Translations under genes and position numbers: made by a program | Notes under the pieces: generated by a model | Told to the model about the DNA's origin: nothing | The model's input: only the letters and a program-made list of their open reading frames with translations | The model's database searches: none | In this document: positions 22,424 to 28,393 of the stretch, piece by piece | Numbering within the stretch: position 1 is the stretch's first letter | How the letters are laid out: each line of letters starts with the position of its first letter | Origin: Bacteroidota bacterium | GTDB lineage: Bacteria; Bacteroidota; Bacteroidia; Chitinophagales; Chitinophagaceae | DNA length: 28,393 bases | Reading direction: 5' to 3' | Assembly (NCBI GenBank): GCA_023429825.1 | Contig: JAEZDC010000102.1 | Location: 1 to 28,393 of the forward strand

Positions 22424-25228
22424 TTAGAACAAGAACAACCTTGACCCACCTACTTTCTTAGCACCACCGAAGGGGCGAATATTATAAGTGAATGTTGCCA
22501 TGAAATACTGGCCCAGTACATTGTTCTGCCTTGTTGTGATCATATTCCTGCTGGCGAAAGTTGAAATGGCATTGCTACGATTAAGGATGTCGTACACCGC
22601 TAACTTTAAAATGCCTGCATCGTTTTTCAGGAAAGTAAAGTTGATTGCAGCATTCCAACGTACTGCATCTTTAGGTAATCCTGCAGGAATATTTCCATTG
22701 TAGCTATACTGGAGGTTTGTTTCCCAGATCACATGCTTCGGTACGCGTAATATGAATTCATTTTCCAGATTATGCTGGGTAGTGGATAGCTTATTGAATG
22801 CATTTGTGGTATAGCGTGTAAAGTTCTTTCCAATGCTATAACTCGGGCTCCATTCAAATTTATCGTTCCAGTTCATGTTGAAGCCCATCCATTGGTTGAA
22901 TTCAAGTGTAGTCTGGTACGTGTTGGCATTATTGAATATAAGTTTGTTCCTGGTATAGGCATAGTATGCGCCGAAGTTGAAAGAGAAAATAAATTTCTGG
23001 TTGTTCTTATACTGCCTGTTGATACCGTAGTTCACCCAGAAATTGCGTGTGCCATCTGCGTTTACCGGTGTATTGGTCTGCACGCCTTTTTCGTCGAGGG
23101 TGATGCTTTGTATGATATCGTTACCTGTTATTCCGCCTCCACCACCTAACCAGATATTCAGATTTTTTTTCTGATTGTTATAGTTGTAGTTGATATTGAG
23201 GCCGTGTCTTTCTGATGGTAAGAGATTGGGATTACCTTTTACAATAAAGTATGGGTTCGTATTATCGGTAACAGGTATCAGGAAGTTGAAAGAGGGCAGG
23301 TTGATGTTCTTATCGTAGTAGATGTTGAGTGTTTTATAGACAATACTCAGTCCTGGCAATACGTTGAATTGGTTTTGACGGATAGGCGCAGTCAATGCGG
23401 CTGAATAATTATTCACCTTCTGCCATAATGTTCTGATGGTAGGCGTGATGGTAAGTTCCTTCCATTTGAATTCAAGTCCTGCACTAGAGTTAATTCGATT
23501 GCTTTCTCTTGCGAAGTGGGAGCTGAGCAAAGCGTTGAATTTGTCGAACTGCTGGGAGGCTCCTTTATTGAAAGTATTTACACCGTTATCGAGTTTGCTG
23601 AATTCATACCTTGAAGATAATCGTAACGTAAGGCGTTTACTCAAGGGCTCACTGTATGTTGCAGTAAGGAATGCATCTGTTCTTGGTATTCTTTCCAATC
23701 TTAATTGCTGCAACAAACTATCGAAGGGAGTAGGATTGATGAAATGAATATCTGAATGTGTACTGTAATCATTGAAGCGATTATTTACTTCCAGGCCATG
23801 TGAGAAATTCCAGCGCCTTCCTTTTTTCGTCCACGATGCACGTGACATGGTGAAGCTATGTTTATAGATGTAGGCTTTTGCATCATTTTCCTGGAATAAA
23901 TTTCCGTAACTGAGCTGGCCGATCTTATTATTATCGCTGTTGATATCACTTAACCTGTCTTCCATTTGTGTACCCGCATGATAGCTTGCGTTGATGAGAA
24001 TGTTGGTAACAGAATCCGGTTTCAGCCTTGCGCCCATTCCGATGTTATGCGAATATGTTTGGTAGTCGCCGGTAAGTTTAGTAGTGTTCTGCACCATGGT
24101 ATCACCGCGAAACTGTTTGATATCGCTCAGCATGTTTCGGTCACTCACCACGTTGCCAAAGAAATATTGTAAGTAAAAGGATTTTTTAAGATTAGGTGCA
24201 TGGTTAAGGTTGAGGCCACCACCATTACTGGTAGAGATACCGCCGAAATTCTGTGCACCGCCAAAGTTGATACCGTTAATTGAGATACCACTGCCCGATC
24301 CGTTTGTCCAGATACTGGTGCTGCTGCCATTGCTGTTGCTGCGTATACGATCATATCCGCCTGCCTGCATCAGGTCAGAATAACCAAAACCGGGCTTGTT
24401 GAGATTGTTGGCATAAGCCAGTACACTCACCTGTAGCGTATCGCGGTAAATATTAGCGATACCACCCGCTTCGTAACGATCATTTGTTCCTGCACCAGCA
24501 TAGATTTTTCCAAACCATCCTTTCTTCACCCCTTTCTTTAAAGTGATGTTGATGACCTTACCCACATTGTTCGGGTTATCATCGCCACGGCGCATCATCT
24601 CTTCTTTATCATCTGTAACCTGCACTTTATCGATCACGTTAGCAGGAAGATTACGTGTTGCCATTTTAGGATCATCACCAAAGAAGCTCTTTCCATCGAC
24701 AGTGATGCGATTAACAGGTTTACCGTTCACTACAATGTTGCCTTCTTTATCTACCTGTACGCCGGGAAGTTTCTTAAGCAGGTCTTCTACCAATGCATTG
24801 GGTAAAGTGCGAAACGCGGTTGCATTGAATTCGATGGTGTCTTTTTTAAATACAACGGGAGGGCGTTCTGCTACTACAATGATGTCATCTAATTGTTGAG
24901 ATGAGTTTTTCAAAACGATGGAATCGAAATGCATGTTAGGCTGTGCTGCTGTAAGCGTAAACTCTTTACGGTATACTCCATAGCCAGAGAAGGAAACCAG
25001 GAACCTGAGTGGCACATCGAGGGGCAGGTTCGGCACTTTGAATTCACCTTCAGGATTACTGAGGCGATAGGTGACGATAGATGTATCGGCAGCTTTAAAA
25101 ACGGTGACCGTGGCAAATGCGAGTGACTTTTTAGCTGAGTCAACGATCTTACCGGAGATCGATCCTTGTTGCGCAGTAGAAATAGTATAGATGCTGAGGA
25201 GCAGAATGGTTGCAAAGTACTTTCCCAT
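22424..25228 (-). CDS. Outer-membrane beta-barrel protein (TonB-dependent-receptor-like)
   Basis: This 934-residue protein has an N-terminal signal peptide (about 1-19, ending STAQ). A carboxypeptidase-regulatory-like beta-sandwich (about 22-100) follows, then a plug-like domain (about 115-230) with LLKKLPGVQVDKEGNI and ITVDGKSFFGDD. A long beta-barrel (about 235-934), rich in aromatic and alternating residues, ends in LFLF. This is the layout of the Bacteroidota outer-membrane beta-barrel family related to TonB-dependent receptors. No SusD partner or enzyme neighbours are seen, so no substrate can be named. A Gly/Ser/Asn-rich stretch near 295-345 probably forms a surface loop. The gene is divergent from the T9SS protein and shares a 251-base upstream region with it. 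Confidence 0.9.
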   Translation of the reverse strand: MGKYFATILLLSIYTISTAQQGSISGKIVDSAKKSLAFATVTVFKAADTSIVTYRLSNPEGEFKVPNLPLDVPLRFLVSFSGYGVYRKEFTLTAAQPNMHFDSIVLKNSSQQLDDIIVVAERPPVVFKKDTIEFNATAFRTLPNALVEDLLKKLPGVQVDKEGNIVVNGKPVNRITVDGKSFFGDDPKMATRNLPANVIDKVQVTDDKEEMMRRGDDNPNNVGKVINITLKKGVKKGWFGKIYAGAGTNDRYEAGGIANIYRDTLQVSVLAYANNLNKPGFGYSDLMQAGGYDRIRSNSNGSSTSIWTNGSGSGISINGINFGGAQNFGGISTSNGGGLNLNHAPNLKKSFYLQYFFGNVVSDRNMLSDIKQFRGDTMVQNTTKLTGDYQTYSHNIGMGARLKPDSVTNILINASYHAGTQMEDRLSDINSDNNKIGQLSYGNLFQENDAKAYIYKHSFTMSRASWTKKGRRWNFSHGLEVNNRFNDYSTHSDIHFINPTPFDSLLQQLRLERIPRTDAFLTATYSEPLSKRLTLRLSSRYEFSKLDNGVNTFNKGASQQFDKFNALLSSHFARESNRINSSAGLEFKWKELTITPTIRTLWQKVNNYSAALTAPIRQNQFNVLPGLSIVYKTLNIYYDKNINLPSFNFLIPVTDNTNPYFIVKGNPNLLPSERHGLNINYNYNNQKKNLNIWLGGGGGITGNDIIQSITLDEKGVQTNTPVNADGTRNFWVNYGINRQYKNNQKFIFSFNFGAYYAYTRNKLIFNNANTYQTTLEFNQWMGFNMNWNDKFEWSPSYSIGKNFTRYTTNAFNKLSTTQHNLENEFILRVPKHVIWETNLQYSYNGNIPAGLPKDAVRWNAAINFTFLKNDAGILKLAVYDILNRSNAISTFASRNMITTRQNNVLGQYFMATFTYNIRPFGGAKKVGGSRLFLF

Positions 25229-25278
25229 AATGTTGTAACACGAATGTTTTCGTACACGAATATAGGCGGTTGGTTTTT

Positions 25279-25367
25279 ATCAGTAAAAAGAAACTATCAG
25301 TTTAGGATAAATGGTCACTGATAAATACCAGTGGTTAGACACAGTTCGATATTATTAGAAACTGTGT
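25279..25367. promoter_or_regulatory. Motif cluster and stem-loop between divergent genes
   Basis: ATCAGT occurs at 25279-25284 and 25296-25301, and its inverse ACTGAT at 25317-25322. ACACAGTT (25339-25346) and AACTGTGT (25360-25367) form an 8-bp stem followed by a T-rich run (TATGATTTTTTTC). The motifs could be regulator sites for the beta-barrel gene; the stem plus T-run resembles a plus-strand terminator or attenuator, though no plus-strand gene ends here. Confidence 0.35.
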
Positions 25368-25406
25368 TATGATTTTTTTCAGTTGATGATTATTTAATGT
25401 AATAAA

Positions 25407-25440
25407 TTGGAGGTTTGAAAAGCTTTAACAAATAGCTTTG
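25407..25440 (+). promoter_or_regulatory. Possible promoter of the T9SS surface protein gene
   Basis: TAGCTTTG at 25433-25440 matches the Bacteroidota -7 consensus TAnnTTTG exactly. TTG at 25407-25409 (23-base spacing) or TTTG at 25414-25417 could serve as the -33 element. The expected transcription start is 35 or so bases before the ATG at 25480 and downstream of the alternative TTG at 25438, which supports the later start. Confidence 0.5.
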
Positions 25441-25479
25441 GAAGACTCAAAACGAAACTTATCATTTGAAATTGATTCT

Positions 25480-28380
25480 ATGAAGAAAGTTCTATTTTTC
25501 GCTTTTATTACAGCATTATCATTTTTTTCTTCTTCGCAACTTAAAGCTCAATCAGCCACAGACGGAGATTATCGTTCCAGAGCTACGGGGACTTGGAGTG
25601 GAGCAAACACATGGCAGGTTAGAAGCGGAGCATCCTGGGCTAACACTGCAACACCTCCAGGCTCTACAAATAATGTGTACATACAAACCGGTCACACAGT
25701 TACAGTAGATGTAGCCACAGGGCAGTGTAATGATTTACATGTTCATACTGGAGGAGTACTGGCGATAGGTACAAATACCATCCAAGTTAATGGCAAGATC
25801 AGAGCTTATACTGGAACAGCTGTCACGGCTACAGGTGCCGATGGAACCTTTTATTCAGGTCAGACCAGTTCAATTAGTCCAGGAGCTAACTCAATTACTA
25901 CTGGTTCCGGTGGGGAGCTAAGTTTTGTAGGTAATTCCAGAAACTTGACGAATACTGGTGAATGGGGAGCACTCTTGACTGGGGGGGAGGTTGAAATAGC
26001 ATTGACTGCAGGTCAGACAGGCACACTCAACACTAATTTTAAAGCCAGGAACTGGACAATGACGAGTGGAATTTTAGATGCCAATACTAGAACCATATCG
26101 GCTGACAATGGCGCGGCAAGTACGGGAACTATTACAATTTCAAATGGGTTTGTTTTGATCTCGACGGCAACATCTGTATTTCAAAGAACCGGGAGCTCAT
26201 CCTGTGCATCCCTTACGATCGCATCTGGAGCAACATTAAGATTAGGCGCAACTTCTCCAACAATTTCAGCTCTATCAATAACTAATAACGGTACCGTTGA
26301 GTACAACGCCACAGGGGCGCAAACATTGGCTGTTGCTGCAAACTCGGGTGCTTCACCTAATACTTATACAAATCTTACAATCTCTGGCAATAGCACTAAA
26401 ACACTTGGCGTCTCAACTACGGTAAATGGCCTATTAACTGTTTCCAATGGTACATTGCAAACATCAACATTTAATTTGACTCTTAACGCTACAACTGGTT
26501 CCGCAATATTTGGTCCTACTGCTACACTGAGTATAAATAATGCAGCCAGCACGGTCAATTTTAATAGTAGATCTGTTACTCTTCAATCGTCTTCAGCAGG
26601 TTCTGCAAGAATAGCTCAAATAGTAGGTACTTTAACGGCTGCAGGAGCTGATAATATAACAGTACAACGTTTCATATCAAATCAAAGAGCGTGGAGACTA
26701 TTAGGAATTCCTTTCAGCACCTCATCTCAAACAATAAAACAAGCTTGGATGGAAGGGGCAGCGAACGCTGCAACTGATCCTTCTCCCGGATTTGGTACGC
26801 ACATTACCACTTTCAACGGTGACGCCAACGCAGCGAATTTTGATGCTGAAAAACCAGCATCATCAGTAAGGATTTTTGCAGGGGGTACTTTTAGTTCCGA
26901 TGCAACCCATACTCCTAATACTACAACAACCATCACGGATTATCCGGCCTATTTCTTATATGTAAGAGGAGATAGGGCAGAAGATAGAACATCTAACTCA
27001 AATACCAGTTCAACAGTATTGAGAGCAACTGGAACATTGATAACAGGGGCAACAGCCAATGGGGTGAACGGCGGTGCCGGGTTCGTATTGGTTAAAAACC
27101 CTTACGTTTCTAATGTTGATTTTGATGTGATAAAGGCTGCTAATCCGGGCATTCAAAAGTTCTATGTGTGGATCCCTGGCTCAAACAACTACAGCGCAGT
27201 CACAATTACAGATCCTGGTAATGATGGGATAGCACCATTCGATTATAATTCCAACCTTTTTGGAGCGAATAATAGTTACCGATTCATTGAATCAGGCACT
27301 GCTTTTTTTGTTGATGCAGCGGATGCAACCTCTGTTAATTTTACAGAAGCTAGTAAATCAGCAAGCAATCCACCAACCTCAGCTTTAAGAGAACAATCCG
27401 CTGAGAAAAGCTTACATCTTACACTTCATTCAATAGATGGTAGTAACAATACACAATTACTGGATGGCGCATGGAGTGCCTTTGATGAGAGTTATTCCTC
27501 TTCAGTTGGACAAGGTGATGCAGCAAAACTTGAAGGTTTTGGGTTGAACTTAGGGATTATTCATCCTTCAAAAATTCTTTCAATTGAAAGAAGGAGCTTA
27601 TTAAACATAGATACTATTTTCTATAGCTTAAAGAATGCTGCTCTTGGCAATTACCAGTTCCAGGTAAATACAAGCAATTTCGGAGCAGTAGCACAACAGG
27701 CATTCTTAGAAGATGCATTTACTAATACATCTACACCGTTAAGTCTTACAACAACTACTACTTATAATTTTAGCATCACAGCAGATGTGGCTTCACAAAA
27801 TGAGAACAGGTTTAGAATTGTTTTCCGTGAGTCATCTACATTACCTGTAAACTTTACTGCTATCAAAGCTTATCAAAAGAATACAGCTATCCAGGTTGAA
27901 TGGAATGTGAGTAATGAGAGCGCTATAGCAAATTACGAAGTAGAAAAGAGTATTGATGGCAGAAGCTTTACCAAAGCGGGAAGTGTTATTGCTAACGGTG
28001 GTACCAGTTACAACTGGTTAGATGTAGCTCCTGTTCAGGGTAATAATCATTATAGGGTGAAAAGTGTGGGTGTTAACGGTGAAGTGAAATTAACTTCTGT
28101 GGTAAATGTAAAACTTGGTAAAGGTGGTGCAGCGGTGAGTGTGTATCCTAATCCAGTAAAAGATAACAGCATCAGCTTGCAGTTTGCTAATATGGTTAAA
28201 GGAAGTTATACAGTTACGTTATACAATACTGCAGGACAGGTGATGGCTACCAAACTTGTACAGCATAACGGCGGATCAGCAACAGAGCAAATGGTATTGC
28301 CAACACTCGCCAAAGGAATGTACCAGTTGGAAGTAAAAGGTGAAGCGAGTAAGTCAACTCAAACTATCATGATTCAATAA
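25480..28380 (+). CDS. Large exported surface protein with T9SS type A sorting domain
   Basis: This 966-residue protein starts at the ATG at 25480, giving a clear signal peptide (MKKVLFFAFITALSFF, cleaved near LKAQS). The frame extends to a TTG at 25438, but that start would bury the signal peptide and overlap the likely promoter. The region 30-400 is a Thr/Ser/Asn/Gly-rich beta-helix-like stretch opening with GTWSGANTWQ and GHTVTVD, as in G8-like and adhesin-like proteins. A fibronectin-like domain (about 795-885) follows LPVNFTAIKA, and the last 81 residues from VYPNPVKD are a type A sorting domain for secretion and surface attachment through T9SS. No catalytic motif is seen, so it may be structural or adhesive. 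It is essentially complete: the stop is 13 bases from the window end. Confidence 0.9.
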   Translation: MKKVLFFAFITALSFFSSSQLKAQSATDGDYRSRATGTWSGANTWQVRSGASWANTATPPGSTNNVYIQTGHTVTVDVATGQCNDLHVHTGGVLAIGTNTIQVNGKIRAYTGTAVTATGADGTFYSGQTSSISPGANSITTGSGGELSFVGNSRNLTNTGEWGALLTGGEVEIALTAGQTGTLNTNFKARNWTMTSGILDANTRTISADNGAASTGTITISNGFVLISTATSVFQRTGSSSCASLTIASGATLRLGATSPTISALSITNNGTVEYNATGAQTLAVAANSGASPNTYTNLTISGNSTKTLGVSTTVNGLLTVSNGTLQTSTFNLTLNATTGSAIFGPTATLSINNAASTVNFNSRSVTLQSSSAGSARIAQIVGTLTAAGADNITVQRFISNQRAWRLLGIPFSTSSQTIKQAWMEGAANAATDPSPGFGTHITTFNGDANAANFDAEKPASSVRIFAGGTFSSDATHTPNTTTTITDYPAYFLYVRGDRAEDRTSNSNTSSTVLRATGTLITGATANGVNGGAGFVLVKNPYVSNVDFDVIKAANPGIQKFYVWIPGSNNYSAVTITDPGNDGIAPFDYNSNLFGANNSYRFIESGTAFFVDAADATSVNFTEASKSASNPPTSALREQSAEKSLHLTLHSIDGSNNTQLLDGAWSAFDESYSSSVGQGDAAKLEGFGLNLGIIHPSKILSIERRSLLNIDTIFYSLKNAALGNYQFQVNTSNFGAVAQQAFLEDAFTNTSTPLSLTTTTTYNFSITADVASQNENRFRIVFRESSTLPVNFTAIKAYQKNTAIQVEWNVSNESAIANYEVEKSIDGRSFTKAGSVIANGGTSYNWLDVAPVQGNNHYRVKSVGVNGEVKLTSVVNVKLGKGGAAVSVYPNPVKDNSISLQFANMVKGSYTVTLYNTAGQVMATKLVQHNGGSATEQMVLPTLAKGMYQLEVKGEASKSTQTIMIQ

Positions 28381-28393
28381 CAACAAAACAGAA

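Noticed and set aside
25438..25479. TTG start extending the T9SS protein by 14 codons
   Set aside because: It would place polar residues before the signal peptide and overlaps the TAGCTTTG promoter match.

Overview
The window looks like chromosomal DNA of a member of the Bacteroidota, most likely Chitinophagaceae or a close relative. The signs are a protein with a type IX secretion (T9SS) C-terminal sorting domain, an outer-membrane beta-barrel protein of the carboxypeptidase-regulatory/plug/barrel type, an 800-residue-class FtsX/MacB-like permease, few Shine-Dalgarno sequences, moderate GC, and many short intergenic palindromes of the kind common in that group. The family-level assignment is inference.

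Layout. 1-313 holds 2.6 copies of a 115-bp AT-rich tandem repeat that forms the leader of korA. 314-3232 is korAB, a two-subunit 2-oxoacid (probably 2-oxoglutarate):ferredoxin oxidoreductase. 3233-3836 is a repeat-rich gap: a partial copy of the korB 3' end, a terminator, and an array of GTTCCTACGGAAC-type palindromes leading to a REP-associated tyrosine transposase (RAYT, 3840-4301), with further palindromes after it. 4642-7407 is a small exported protein of unknown function followed closely by an orphan ABC-type permease. 7554-11123 on the minus strand is nifJ (pyruvate:ferredoxin oxidoreductase), with its own terminator. 11386-21553 is a long plus-strand respiratory complex I operon, nuoABCDHIJKLMN, followed by a small unrecognised gene (21624-22025). 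22026-22423 is a gap with an imperfect palindrome, an 11-bp tandem repeat and a GC-rich hairpin. 22424-25228 (minus) is an outer-membrane beta-barrel protein, divergent from a large T9SS-exported surface protein (25480-28380).

How the genes fit together. The complex I operon has no nuoE, nuoF or nuoG: nuoD is followed after 75 bases by nuoH, although the NADH-oxidising module is commonly encoded there. The same window carries two enzymes that reduce ferredoxin, NifJ (divergent from nuoA) and KorAB. The simplest reading is an 11-subunit complex I that takes electrons from reduced ferredoxin or another non-NADH donor; this would fail if nuoEFG lie elsewhere in the genome. NuoM also appears to have Phe219 in place of the conserved mid-membrane lysine of antiporter-like subunits, while NuoL and NuoN keep theirs. 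The gaps after nuoB, nuoD, nuoK and nuoL carry short repeat elements of different families, so the operon seems to tolerate small insertions between genes but not within them.
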